A stretch of 64,000 nucleotides of DNA from Pictodentalium vernedei (GCA_031216915.1 CM062290.1:255795597-255859596), one strand, 5' to 3'. Positions 21,892 through 33,200 are shown, counted from the stretch's first letter. The notes: generated by a model from the sequence alone, not told the origin. Numbers and translations: made by a program.

Positions 21892-23034
21892 CTTGATAAC
21901 TGTGAGAAGTCACAGAAAAGGCCAAAAAACATTTAGTCGGATAAGATACTGTACAGTAGAAAGTGGGTTACGAGTGACAATTATCCGATTTATTATAAAT
22001 AATTCAAGGTTCCATTGTCTATGGAGGGCAGATTCAAATATTAACCATATACCTTTATCAATTACTAATCTCGGATCCACATTTATTCATTTCTGGTGAT
22101 CACATTTGCCGTTTATACATTTTTTAGCCTTCCCTTGGAAACTAAACAAGCTAACGGCATCCACAGAAGCGAAGATGCTCATAAAAACGTCCCATTGGCT
22201 ACTATTTATGCCCAGAAAATCATACATGAGAACAAGCCAATGGGAGAATGGGGACAATTTTTGTGCAAGTCGCCGTATCTATGGACGCCATCAACTTGGA
22301 GAGGTTTCAAGTTATGGCAAAAAAGTGTATAAATGGTAAATGTGGACTCCAGAAATGAAAAAATGTCAACCCGGATTGAAAATTGATAAAAGTATACAGT
22401 TAATATTTGAATCTGCCCTCCATAGACAATGGGACCTTGAATTATTAATAATAAATCGGAGAATTGTAGCTCGTAACCCACTTTCCACTGTACAGTATCT
22501 TGTCCAACTAAATGTTTTTTGGCCTTCTCTGCGACTTCTCCCAGTTATCATGAACAACCTAAGAACACCCAACGGTCGTGTAATACACCACTATAAAGCT
22601 TACATGTATTCATTCTTCTTTCCACTGCTGGATAGTTATGCGAATCAAATTTGAAGGGAGAGGGGGGGGGGGGGGGGGGGGGGTATAATGAAGATGAGTG
22701 CTATTGTTTCGAAAAGCGAGTTGTGAACCTTGTTAATAATTATATACCATTAAGGGGGCATGTCAGCATCAATTCAAAAATGTTATCAAATATCATTTAT
22801 TTCTCGATTTCACACCTTGTGCCGAGTACCTGTGGTCAGGATAAGAAAATGGGTACAGAATGAATAAGAAATAAAAATAGGTTCCCTGATAGCCAAAAGT
22901 GGGTTCCGTGGGGTTCCCAGACATCAAATACACAGAACTTGTTTTAAGGTTCCGTGAGTTTCTGAAATCTGCATGCCTGAAAAGTGAGAGAAATTTTCTA
23001 GTATTGATTCAACATCTTCCGGCTACATGTAGTA

Positions 23035-23483
23035 AAGTGGAACCCTGTTACTTGAATAGCCACTTTGCCAATGAAAATTATTCAATTAACAGGAGTATTC
23101 AATTAACAGGGGTTGTGTCACTTTCCTGCATGCTAGAGATAAAGTTAGCATTTATTCTATTACCGGTATATCTTATTTGACAGAGCTCCATGAGCTCTGT
23201 CAAACAAGATATAATAGATTAAATACTGTATTGGATGTGCTGAGGCCAAATGGGTCTATAAACAAAGGAAAACTGAGGAGAGTCGGGGTAATTTCTCGAC
23301 AGGTTACAAGATTTTTTATTCAACTAACAGGAGTTTACTCTACAACCTTTATTCAATTGACAGGTCAAATTTGTACTAGAGGTACAATGTATGGTACATG
23401 TATAAATGGTTTTGTGTTTGGAAATTATATTCCATTAACAGGGTTATTCAGTTAAGAGATATCCAATTAAGTGGGCTCCACTG
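23035..23483. mobile_element. Tc1/mariner (pogo/Tigger-like) MITE
   Basis: 449 bp between TA dinucleotides. Ends are AAGTGGAACCC on the left and, inverted, CAGTGGAGCCC on the right, resembling the CAGTGGAACC termini of pogo/Tigger elements. Inside, ATTCAATTAACAGG-like words recur about six times in both subterminal zones. A TGACAGAGCTC...GAGCTCTGTCA palindrome lies at about 23180-23205. No transposase. Confidence 0.75.
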
Positions 23484-23567
23484 TACTGTCTTGTCTCCAT
23501 ACATGTACCACAGTCACCATCCTGATTACAAAGCTAAATTAATATCCCTGGTAAATCTATAGCTTAC

Positions 23568-23690
23568 ATGTACTTCTTTTGTGTTTTCTTCTCAACTTTC
23601 TTAGATTCCATAGCACCTGAATCATCATCACCATCACTGGTGTCAAAGTCTTGTGTCATGAACTCATCCACTTCCATCTCTGATAACTTT
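23568..23690 (-). CDS. NOC2L: NOC2L exon 2
   Basis: A minus-strand exon of 123 nt between acceptor TTTTTTCAACAG (ending at 23691) and donor CAT|GTAAGC (23567). It encodes about 40 residues beginning KLSEMEVDEFMTQDFDTS, which aligns with human NOC2L RLAELTVDEFLASGFDSE near the N-terminus, followed by an acidic and then Lys-rich segment (SKKVEKKTQKK). The first base completes a codon begun in exon 1 and two bases are left over, matching exon 3. A weaker alternative donor six bases earlier (GAA|GTACAT) keeps the same phase. It sits alone between transposable elements, about 19.8 kb from exon 3. Confidence 0.86.
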
Positions 23691-23950
23691 CTGTTGAAAA
23701 AATATTTAACTTAATTGAGCATGGAACTTAAATATTCATTCTCCTTGCTTATTTATTGTTATAATGTACATGCAATGTGGCTTCCTCCAATATACATCTA
23801 TGCCTACATGTAGCTTACATGTATGAAAAAAAGCCTCAAATTTGAATGCACACATTTTTGTGCATGTAAGAGTAGAATAGAGATGGGTGGTATTGGAATT
23901 TTAAGTTCGGTATTGATATTTTTCTGGAATACCAGGCCTGGCACTCTTAA

Positions 23951-25245
23951 TGAAATTGTCAATGACACTGTAGCTTAACTTGTGTGTTGTGTTTGATGAA
24001 AAGGATAATGTTCAATGTTTATGAAAGGATTATGAAATAAGACAAGAATTGTGATAATTGGGAATACCCGGTATGTTCATTTCTGTTCTCTGTATGCTAT
24101 GTTTTTGATAAAAATAATATGAGGTGTACACTGTACTAAAGAGCTGAGGGGTGGGTTAATATGACCTCACAGTTAATATATGTGGCCCTCACAGTTAACG
24201 TACATCACCGAAAGTTACCAAGTTACAGAGAAATTATTCCAAAACGAGTCACCCTATCAAGTTACATTGAAATCATTTCATAAATGTGGCCTGTAGACTG
24301 TGCTCAAGGTTTTCAGGCTTCGGGCCCCTGTAGCCGTCAGTTTCCCAATTGTGTCCAAAGGGGACGTTCTCATCTAGACATTATATGGAGTCAGTCTAAC
24401 AGGTTACAATGAAATGCTTCCATAAATATGACCTTTTGCCTATGCTAAAGGTTTTTGGGCTCGGGCACCTATCAAGGCTGAATGATCGCAATCAAAATTG
24501 GACGTTCTCATCTAAACATTATTTGGAGTCATCCTACCAAGTTACAATGAAATCCCTTCATAAATATAACCTGTAGACTGTGCTAAAGGTTTTCAGGCTT
24601 TGGGCCCCTGTAGCAGTTGTAGTTGCCCAATCACGTCCAAGAGGGGACTTTCTCATCTAGACATTATATGAAGTCAACCCACCAAGTTACAATGAAATTC
24701 CTCAATAAATATGACCTGTAGACTGTGCTGAAGGTTTTCGGGTTTTGGGCTTGGGTAGTCGTCACGGTTGGCAGATCATGCCCATATGGGGCAATTCTCA
24801 TCTAGAGATCATAAGGAGTCATCCTACCAAGTTACAATGAAATCCCTCCATATTAAACATGACCTGCAGACTGTGCTAAAAGTTTTTGGGTTTCGGGCTT
24901 GGGCAGCCATAACGGTTGACAGGTCATGCCCAAAAGGGGACGTTCTCATCTAGGCATTATACAGAGGCATCCTACCAAGTTACAATGAAATCCCTTCATA
25001 AATACGACCTGTAGACTGTGCTAATGGTTTTGGGGTTTTGGGCTCGGGCAGCCATACCGGTTGAGATCACGACCAAAAGAGGATGTTCTCATCTAGACAT
25101 GACCCCAAACCTGCATATGAAATTTTGTGATGATCAGACAAGAACTGCAGGGTGTAGCCCGTGCTAAAGGAAAATGTGAACAGACTCACAGACTTCCACA
25201 CGCATGATGGTAAATGCTTATCTTGACTATGTCAAGTTATGCTAA
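23951..25245 (+). mobile_element. Helitron-like non-autonomous element with 145-bp tandem core
   Basis: Starts TGAAATTGTCAATGACACTG, containing a TGTCAATGACA palindrome, and ends with hairpin CTTGAC-TAT-GTCAAG followed nine bases later by CTAA. A short 5' motif (AGCTTAACTTG) is complementary to the 3' end (CAAGTTATGCT). The insertion site can be read: flanks join as CTT-AAAAA-TGCAGGAGGG, matching the unoccupied copy at about 32020-32050. The core (about 24230-25100) is six to seven tandem units. Helitron assignment is inference from the end hairpin and CTAA; no Rep/helicase is present. Confidence 0.6.
24230..25100. repeat. Tandem repeat, unit about 145 bp, six to seven copies
   Basis: TTCTCATCTAGACATTATA-type words start at about 24366, 24504, 24649, 24794, 24942 and 25085 (spacings 138-148). 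Each unit also carries ACCAAGTTACAATGAAATC, CTGTAGACTGTGCTAAAGG and TTTTxGGxTTxGGGC. Copies differ by about 10-20 percent. No ORF. Confidence 0.8.
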
Positions 25246-25349
25246 AAATGCAGGAGGGCTAAAAATCACTCCCCTTGCATGGCCTAGGGGAGAGATTAGC
25301 TCTCCTCAAGCTTACAAAAGCTACGAGAGGCAAAAAGATAGAACCTTAG

Positions 25350-28151
25350 TGAGCACGCTCACATACCCACGCGCCCCGATATTTCAAGCTCGGAAAAGGG
25401 TAATTTTTAGGAAAATGACCCAGAAATCTGTTACTTGTATTTTTCAGAGTCCAGGGCCCGTAATTTCCGCAAAAATCAGCCGAGCAGAACGAAATGCAAA
25501 CTTGATCTGTAAGTCATTGTGGTAGACTCACATACTAAAATGGCTGTAATTTCGATAATATCTGAAAGCGTGTAGAAAAAAAGTCTGGAAAACTGTAATT
25601 TTGATGAACTTTTCAATGTCGAAGGGCCGTAATTTCGATAAAAATCAGTGGAGCAGAACAAAATGCAAACTTGATCTGTAGGCCACCATGTTAGACAAAC
25701 ATACCAAAAATCAGGTCAATATCTGGAAGCATGTAGAGAAAAAGCCCGGAAAACTGTAATTTTGATGAACTTTTCAAAGTCTATGGGGCCGTAATTTTGG
25801 TAGAAATCAGTGGAGCGGAACAAAACCCAAACTTGTTCTGTAGGCAACCATGTTAGACTAATACACCAAAAATCAGCTCAATATCTGGAAGCGTGTAGGA
25901 AAAAAGTCCGCAAAACTGTAATTTTGATGAACTTTTCAAAGTTCAAGGGCCGTAATTTCGGTAAAAATCTGTGGAGCGGAACAAAATGCAAACTTGATCT
26001 GTAGGCCACCATGTCAGACTAACATACCAATGAAAGTGTCAATGACACTGTAGCTCAACTTGTCAAGACAAACACATGCACATGTATAGTATGTGACACA
26101 GCAATGACAAACATCTAGGTAATGACCTGATAACAAAGGTATATATAAAGTATTTTAACGGTCTGTACATAAATACTGACCGTTGCCTGTAACAAATGTA
26201 TAGGTAAAGTATTGTAAAGGTGGGTGACAGTCCGATGCTAAACTAGAAAAGAAAACTTTGAGTCCCAGAGTGGGTCTGACTGAACCCCAAAATATTTGTT
26301 CTCATAGCACAGTGATAACAAAGGCACCACAAAACACACTCGTTCCTGTCCCAAGGTGAAAACAAAGGTACCCAAGAAGTTTTGTGAAGATCAGTTCATA
26401 AATACGAGTTGTATAGAACTTGTGACAAAAAACTGATTGGACCTAATTTTGGTACAAAATGGCCACTGGCAGCCATCTTGAATTTTGGACCGTACCCAGA
26501 AACACTCATTCTCGTCGCAAGGTGATAACAAAGGTAACCAAGAAGTTTTGTGAAGATCGGTTCATAAATACAGCCTCTACCCTGAGCCGTATTGACATGT
26601 GTGCTCACATTGTGTAAGTAGCACTGAATAAATCAAAGTTCATCTAATTTGCATAATTTCGGCACGAAAAAAACCCCCTTACAATATGTGATGTATTCCA
26701 TGTTACTAAACATTCATACACAAATTTATTCAAATCAGAACTTTCATACAGAAGTTTTGTACAAAAGACTGACTGCACTAATTTTGGTACAAAATGGCTG
26801 CTGGTGGCCATCTTGAATTTTGGACCACACCCAAAAACACTCGCTCTCATCCCACGGTGATAACAAAGGTACCCAAGAAGTTTCGTAAAGATCGGTTCAT
26901 AAATAGAGACTCTAGTCTGAGCCGTATTGACATGTGTACTTACTGTGTGTAAGTCGCACTGAAAAAATCAAAGTTCATCTAATTTGCATAATTTCTGCAC
27001 GAGAAAAAAACCCATATTATATGTGATGTATCCCATGGTACTAAACATTCACACAAAAAATTATTCAAATCAGCGCTATCATATGGAAGTTCTGTGCAAA
27101 AATCTGATTGCACCTAATTTTGTACAAAATGGCTGCCATCGGCCATCTTGAATTTTGGACCGGACCCCAAAACACTCGTTCTCGTCCCACAGTCATAACA
27201 AAGGTACCCAAGAAGTTTCGTAAAGATCGGTTCATAAATACGGCCTCTAGCCCGAGCCGTATTGGCATTTGCACTTACAGTGCTGAAAGTAACACTAAAT
27301 ACATCAAAGTTAGTCTAATTTGCATAATTTACGCACGAGAAAAAAACCTGTATTATATGTGATGTATCCCATGGTATTAAACATTCATACAAAAAATTAT
27401 TCAAATCAGAGCTTTCATATGGAAGTTCTGTACAAAAAACAGATTTGTGCATCGTCGGTACAAAATGGCAGCTGGCAGCCATCTTGAATTTTGGACCGCA
27501 CCCAAAAACACTCGTTCTCGTCCCACAGTCATAACAAAGGTACCCAAGAAGTTTCGTAAAGATCGGTTCATAAATACGACCTCTAGCCCGAGCCGTATCC
27601 AATTGTTGACGGACAGACGGCCAGACAGACAGACGGACGACGGACGACGGGCCATGGCATAAGCTCAAATTTGGCTTTGCCAAAGTTGAGCTAAAAATCA
27701 GCTCAATATCTGGAAGCGTGTAGGAAAAAAGTCTGCAAAACTGTAATTTTGATGAACTTTTCAAAGTTCAAGGGCCGTAATTTCGGTAAAAATCAGTGGA
27801 GCGGAACAAAATACAAACTTGATCTGTAGGCCACCATGTCAGACTAACATACCAAAAATCAGCTCAATATCTGAAAGCGTGTAGAAAAAAAGTCCGGAAA
27901 ACTGTAATTTTGATGAATTTTTCAGAGTCCAAGGGCCGTAATTTTGGTAAAAATCAGTGGAGTGGAACAAAATGCAAATTTGATCTGTATGCCACCATGT
28001 TTGACTCACATACCAAAAATCAGCTCAATATCTGGAAGCGTGTAGAAAAAAAGTCCGGAAAACAAGCAGGACTGACTGACGGACTGACAGACTGACGGAC
28101 GGACCAGTCAAAAACATTATACCCCCGCAACTTTGTTGCGTGGGGTATAAT
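25350..28151 (+). mobile_element. Helitron-like element with 161-bp tandem core, split by a second such element
   Basis: Starts at or near TGAGCACGCTCACATACCCA (with a GTGAGCACGCTCAC palindrome) and ends with a GACxGACGGAC tract and the hairpin ACCCCCGCAAC-TTTG-TTGCGTGGGGT. The 5' ACATACCCACGCG complements the 3' CGTGGGGTAT. The core unit recurs at 25588, 25749, 25910 and then 27736, 27897 (161 bp): GAAAACTGTAATTTTGATGA, GGGCCGTAATTTCGGTA, GATCTGTAGGCCACCATGT. The interruption 26031-27694 is another element. Confidence 0.6.
26031..27694 (+). mobile_element. Helitron-like element with 335-bp tandem core, nested in the previous one
   Basis: Starts TGAAAGTGTCAATGACACTG, nearly identical to the start of 23951-25245. 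It ends TTTGGC-TTT-GCCAAAGTTGAGCTAA after a GACGGACAGACGG-type tract; 5' AGCTCAACTT complements 3' AAGTTGAGCT. The host unit is restored exactly (CATACC-AAAAA-TCAGC) when it is removed, with no duplication evident. The core has about 3.5 units: AACAAAGGTA at 26361, 26527, 26862, 27197 and 27532. Units include CCATCTTGAATTTTGGACCG and AAGTTTCGTAAAGATCGGTT. No coding capacity. Confidence 0.62.
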
Positions 28152-28370
28152 AAAGTTTTACTATTAATGAATTCAGCCTAGTGGGCTTTGCACATCTTAT
28201 TTAGTGCTGCTAACATGGTAGTCTCTGTGAGACGGCTACACTCGTCAAGGCCTGGAGATGTGGAAGGGGCAGTGTTGCCATCTCACAGAGACCACTAACA
28301 TAGCAGAGATTTGAAAGGATGTGGGTTTTAGGAATGGGCTGTTATAATGTAATCATTATTTTCTAAGGCC

Positions 28371-28455
28371 AGGAGGGCTAATTTTCGCCCTCCTTAATTT
28401 TTTTTACGCGAGCAGTAGGCGAGCGAATAAATCGCTCTTCTGAAAATGTCAGGCC
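28371..28455. repeat. Copy of a short AGGAGGGC repeat family
   Basis: Pattern CAGGAGGGCTAAxxTTCGCCCTCCT ... CGCTCTxCTGAAAxTGxCAGGCCTGG. Other copies lie at about 25248-25315, 31990-32100 and 33080-33175. Probably a small MITE with GGCCTGG ends. Confidence 0.5.
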
Positions 28456-28576
28456 TGGTACATGTATACTGTGATATCAGTTCAGTATTCAGCATTTGAC
28501 TTGACTGTAATTTTCTGACTGTACCAAAAGGAAATTCACGTCAGCAAAAAACAGAATGAGTTTTTGTATCATTCTA

Positions 28577-28880
28577 CAGTTAAAACTAGAAGTCCTGTCA
28601 CGAACTGTGCGCTTATCTAGGCTTAGGAATTGCGTGCAATTGACATATCGAATGACATCCAAAGCATGGCAGATTCTCCTGGTTACTCATAGAAAACACA
28701 GGCAATGTTTCTGCCAATGGACCTCCAGGTTACCCGGAGGTCCATTGGCTGAAACGTTGCTTGTGCGCAGGCCATATGTACAGAATTTGGTAGCCTTACT
28801 ATGGTGATAACACGTAGATTAACGCGCAGATCGACGTGCTATTTGTGCGCATTTCGTGACAGGACTTCTAGTTTTAACTG
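28577..28880. mobile_element. Tc1/mariner-type MITE, copy 1
   Basis: 304 bp with near-perfect inverted ends of about 28 bp starting CAGTTAAAACTAGAAGTCCT, flanked by TA on both sides. The interior contains a large palindrome (TGCCAATGGACCTCC ... GGAGGTCCATTGGC). CAGT ends with TA duplications are typical of Tc1/mariner. The second copy at 29771-30086 lies in the opposite orientation. Confidence 0.85.
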
Positions 28881-28984
28881 TACCACAGTATCACAAATGC
28901 CACTACATGTATCAGTAAGCTCAACATTGGCATTATTTTACCAACAAAAAATGGTATCTGCAATAAATTTGTGACACACCAAAC

Positions 28985-29217
28985 CTTTAACCCTTTACCC
29001 AAATGAATCGCCTGCATCCGCTCACATAATATACAACAGCTGATAAAACATTTCAACAAAACCATATCATGTGACCCCTCTTTGGAATGAGCTCATCGAG
29101 CTCGTTCCACAGAGGGGTCACATGATATGGTTTTGCTGAAATTTTTTGAAAAAAATTCAAAAATGATATTTAAAATAATAAATTTTGAAATCATCAGCGT
29201 TGGGTAAAGGGTTAAAG
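28985..29217. mobile_element. Foldback MITE with CTTTAACCCTTTACCC ends
   Basis: Ends CTTTAACCCTTTACCCAA and TTGGGTAAAGGGTTAAAG are inverted copies. Inside is a long hairpin: AACAAAACCATATCATGTGA / TCACATGATATGGTTTTG around GAGCTCATCGAGCTC. Related to 3960-4095 and 38040-38140. Confidence 0.7.
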
Positions 29218-29770
29218 AACTATTTTGTGATCTCAGAGCATATGCCCTCAAGATGCCATTATTAGGAGGTCATGCTGACAATTGGCAAATCACCTGAGCA
29301 GTGATTTGTAGTCAAGTCTTGGCTGCCTTAACAGGCAATCAATATTTAACTGGAAATCACTGCAAAGCAACTGGTCACTGACAAGTACATTTAACAGGTT
29401 GTAGTCTAATGGGAATAAAGGACAATTGCCCAGGCCTTTGAGTATAAATAAAACTGATAAGAAAATCTGTCATTTCTTTCATGAAAATAAACACTTCATC
29501 TGCTATAAAGCCTCAACAAGGCCTTATACTGTAAAAAGCAAATGTAAAAAAAATTTAAAATACAGGTTTCGATATTCAATGTTTAGTTCGGTTCAGTTTT
29601 TGGGTATTGCAATACATCTATAAATATATATCAGTATTGGTTCAGTTTTTCAGTATATTTCCCATCTATCTCTTGAGAAGAATTCTAAATTAACTGTCCT
29701 ACATCTACACATACAAGAAATCAGAAACTTACACTCATCACCATAACGCTCCATTCCCATGATAGAACTG

Positions 29771-30086
29771 CAGTTAAAACTAGAAGTCCTGTCATGAAAT
29801 GCGCACAAATAGCACGTCGATCTGCGCATTAATCTACACGTTATGACCAGAGTAAGGCTATTAAATTCTGTACATTTTTGGCCTGTGCACAAGCAATGTT
29901 TCAGACAATGGACCTCCGGGTAACCCGGAGGTCCATTGGCAGAAACATTGCCTGTGTTTGCAATGAGTAACCAGGAGAACCTGCCGTGCTTTGGATGCCA
30001 TTTGATATGGCAATTCCACGCAATTCCTACGCACAATTAAGCCTAGATAAACGCACAGTTCATGACAGGACTTCTAGTTTTAACTG
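29771..30086. mobile_element. Tc1/mariner-type MITE, copy 2 (inverted)
   Basis: 316 bp with the same CAGTTAAAACTAGAAGTCCT ends, and internal sequence that is the reverse complement of copy 1 (CACGTCGATCTGCGC now near the left end). The right flank is TA; the left is TG, a likely mutation. Confidence 0.83.
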
Positions 30087-31079
30087 TAAATATATATATA
30101 TGGACACATGACACTAACAACAAACAAGTTCTCTTTCTCAATCAGATCATTACAGGACTGTACATGTAATCTGGTCACAATGTGTTAACCAGCTAAAACA
30201 ATCTTTCCACTTTTCTCCCCACATCAATGTAAAACTCGCCATCAGAGAACAAAATGTTTGCAAACAGCCAAGACTTCACTAGATACGACTGCCAAGTTAA
30301 AGTGTTACCTTATTACAAGGGAGCAAAAAATTCTTCAAATAATTTAAGAATCTACGACAAGAATCAAAAGAACCTTTTTGTGACAATCAAAGTTGATTTC
30401 CATGGTTTTCCTTGCAAAAATCACTGGCATGAATGGATTCTAATTCTAAAAAGAATTTTAAGACCTACATGTACATGTGCCAAGTCTTTTTTTACATTTT
30501 TAATCCTTAAGAGTCTGTAAAAGGGTGCCAAATGTGAAACTTAAGAGTAAAGGAGACCTTGGAACATAACGTTTCTACGTGTCAAATGCACAACTTCGAA
30601 ATAACGGAGACCTTGAAACATTCCATTTTAGAATTCCCCAAATACATATACTTGCATAGTAGAATAACACTTCCTGAGAAATTAATGGAAGAATATTATA
30701 GTTTGGGGCAATTGATAAAGTGCCTGCTGGGAAAGTTATAAAACAGTTTTAAAAAGTTATAAAACAGTTTGTACCTGAATGTTGGGAGATCAGAAGGGAG
30801 AGTGGGAGAGAGAGTACCCAGGGGGAATGGGACTGATGTTGGCCTCCTCGTTCGCGGACAATGACAAATCAATGGAAGGACCAAATATTATTACCATATC
30901 ATGCTGGGCTTATATTTCGATGAGAATCCAAGAATCAATTCATGCAAAGGTTTGCGCAACAACACAAGTGAGAATCCATGTAGATTCTTGCTGCACCTCT
31001 GCTAGGATTCGCATGAAAAGAATTGTGTCAATTTAACTCAATACCTAACATAGTGGCAGCAAATTAGCCAATACAAGAC
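30087..31079. other. Gene-free intronic stretch
   Basis: No exon, RNA gene or element boundary recognised. Short frames at 30254-30520 and 30559-30741 lack motifs. From about 30900 it merges with the repeat family described next. Confidence 0.45.
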
Positions 31080-31340
31080 TAACATGACCCAAAATATCCT
31101 GATACTTTGTCAATAAAATTGTACAAATATGGTTGTCATTGGAACCGGCTCAATGAGCCGGTTCCATTGACATCTACATTTGTAAGGTTTTATTGGTAAA
31201 TATTGTTTTCTTTTTTTTAAATTATCAAATTCAGTTTATGTTTTAAATATCAAAAAGCTGTGTTGGGGAAACAAAGGTTTAACATGTGTTATCAGTATAC
31301 AACAGGGGTTCAACCATGGTGGCCTCATGAGATCCTGAGA
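31080..31340. repeat. Dispersed repeat with perfect 25-bp palindrome, copy 1
   Basis: Contains GGAACCGGCTCAATGAGCCGGTTCC (written as two arms, GGAACCGGCTCA and TGAGCCGGTTCC, around A) flanked by TTGTCAATAAAATTGTxCAAAT. Copy 2 (about 31640-31925) repeats both the palindrome and the upstream GCTGCACxTCTGCTAGGAT segment. The downstream part (GTTCAACCATGGTGG) recurs at about 37916. Confidence 0.65.
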
Positions 31341-31639
31341 CACTCGCCTGTGAGTCTAGCAGCTTAACAGTAATTTCTAGCCATGTCTTGGCTGCCTCTA
31401 TAGGACTGAAAAAGTTTATTCCAAGAACCTTCAGCCACCTAGTCTCCATCAATGATGAGAATCATAGATTTTCAATACTGATTGTGTCATGTACAAGTAT
31501 GTAAAATTATTAATGGGCTATTTGAGTGTGATACATGTATATTCATACATGTAATTAAGCAAAGTGTTTATCCCATGTAATTTGAAATGACAACCAGATG
31601 GAATAAAGTTCAATATGCTGTGCATTGTCATTCAGTGCT

Positions 31640-31925
31640 TATATGTTAACGAGAATCCGAGAATCGATTCTCATAACAAAACCAATAAGAATCCTTGTAC
31701 ATGTAGACTCTCGCTGCACATCTGCTAGGATTTGCATGAAAAGAATTGAGTAAATTTAACTCTTTGCCTAACATGACCACCTCAAATTAACCATTACAAG
31801 GCTAACATGATCTGAAATATCCAGACACATGACTTTGTCAATAAAATTGTTCAAATATATGAATGGCTGTCATTCGAACCGGCTCAATGAGCAGGTTCCA
31901 ATGACACCCATATTTAGTTTAAACA
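31640..31925. repeat. Dispersed repeat with palindrome, copy 2
   Basis: Direct copy of about 30930-31190, including GAATCxxTGTA, GCTGCACATCTGCTAGGAT, ACTTTGTCAATAAAATTGTxCAA and the imperfect palindrome AACCGGCTCAATGAGCAGGTTCC. Confidence 0.65.
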
Positions 31926-32265
31926 GTATTTATTGAGAAAAATGAATATTATGTGACTGGTACATATAATACACAACATAAAACATGAAGAATGCAGGCC
32001 TGGCATTCTGAAAAATGCAGGCCTGGCATTCTGAAAAATGCAGGAGGGCAAAAAATCGCTCTCCTCAATCAGCTTAGGAGAGCAATTACATGTAGCTTTA
32101 CACAGCATTTTAAGTATCCAGTTGAACGAACTCATTGAAACTGAAACCAACAGACTACATCGGTGATTTTATTAACTTTACTAAGAGGTAAAGCGAAATC
32201 TCTTAGACATCTAGATGTCTCACTCAACAACCGAACACACACTTGACAAGACCTGTGTGTGTACC

Positions 32266-32375
32266 CAGACCTGTTGTCCAAGAAAGTCATATGCCTACCA
32301 CTACCACCTTCAACCCCCCAAGAAGGGTTGAAGGTGGTAGTGGTAGGCTTATGACTTTCTTGGACAACAGGTCTG
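32266..32375. repeat. Near-perfect 110-bp hairpin
   Basis: Left arm CAGACCTGTTGTCCAAGAAA...CCACTACCACCTTCAACCC and right arm GGGTTGAAGGTGGTAGTGG...TTTCTTGGACAACAGGTCTG are complementary over about 50 bp with two or three mismatches and a short CCCAAGAA loop. It may be a very young foldback or a source of hairpin RNA. Confidence 0.8.
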
Positions 32376-32436
32376 CTTGAATCTACAGTCACATCCTGGT
32401 GCAAGTGCTTGAAGTGACAGGATAGTAGTAATGGTA

Positions 32437-32813
32437 TATATTTATTATTTATTTATTGGTGTTTAAGGTCACATACTTATGCACAATGGCTAATCGTGAC
32501 CGTGACAGTTTTACGGGTGGAGGAAGCCGGAGTACCCGGAGAGAACCACCGAGCAACGACGAGCAGCTGTCAGCTCTCCAACATCGTAACTCTGAACTCT
32601 GCACCGCAGCACAGGCAGGGTTAGATTGGTTGAAGACATGCGCACCATCGACGTGCAGTATGCCTCAGTACACAGCATCATCGTGCCCCCATGTAGGCAA
32701 TCGGGGTGAAGTGTCTTGCCCAAGGACACAACGCGGTTGCCGCAGGTGGGATTCAAACCGAGGACCTCTCGGCTTGCAGCCTGCACCTCTACCATCTCAG
32801 CCACCGTGCCCCC
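32437..32813 (-). mobile_element. tRNA-derived SINE with 13-bp target duplication
   Basis: On the minus strand a tRNA-like head starts near 32813 with an A box in GGTGGCTGAGATGGTAG and a B box GGTTTGAATCC, followed by the conserved TGTCCTTGGGCAAGACACTT segment, a body with CTCTCCGGGTACTCCGG, and an AATAAATAAATAATAAATAT tail at the left end. Perfect 13-bp duplications AGTAGTAATGGTA flank it (32424-32436 and 32814-32826). It would be transcribed by RNA polymerase III and copied by a LINE. A plus-strand open frame across it is incidental. Confidence 0.88.
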
Positions 32814-33200
32814 AGTAGTAATGGTAGTATATTATAGTGTCAATATTCCTTGAATAATTACCCCTCAAACTGTGATGTCAGTTGTTGAACTTGAAACTGA
32901 CAGAAAAAAAATATTGCTGTGTTTGGGTATAGTTGCAGCCATTACCTTTTACCACTAAACCACTTTCAAAATGAGATTACGTGATGTTATGTGACTTCGA
33001 AGTTAAATTACATTTTTGCTTTACAACAAAATTTTAATGTGAGCATAATACATGTAATCTCAACCATCCCAGACCAAAATATTTAGGGGGCAATTTTTCG
33101 CTCTCCTTAATTCTTTCAGGAGGGCAGTAAGGAGAGCTAAAAAATCACTCTCCTGAAATTGCCAAGCCTGAGAATGAACACATTAGTACAGGATACTCAG

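Larger units (their letters stand above)
20057..22985. mobile_element. Giant foldback element, interrupted by a hAT
   Basis: Sequence from 20057 to about 22080 (minus the hAT at 20605-21891) is the inverted complement of about 22340-22985. Matching landmarks include GCATGCAGAT at 20067 against ATCTGCATGC at 22970, the TTTCTTGATTTCACAGCTTG block, GAAAACGATTGCACTCATCTTC, and CTGCCCTCCATAGACAATGG. The centre (22090-22340) is itself partly palindromic around CCCATTGGCT and AGCCAATGGG. Arms total about 500-650 bp. The left arm holds extra DNA around 20165-20330. A 22-base G run at 22662-22683 sits in the right arm. No convincing ORF. Confidence 0.75.

Noticed and set aside
24230-25100. Tandem units as coding repeats
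   Set aside because: All frames are interrupted and unit length is not a multiple of three.
32456-32818. 120-codon plus-strand ORF
   Set aside because: It lies entirely within the antisense of a SINE with clear target duplications.
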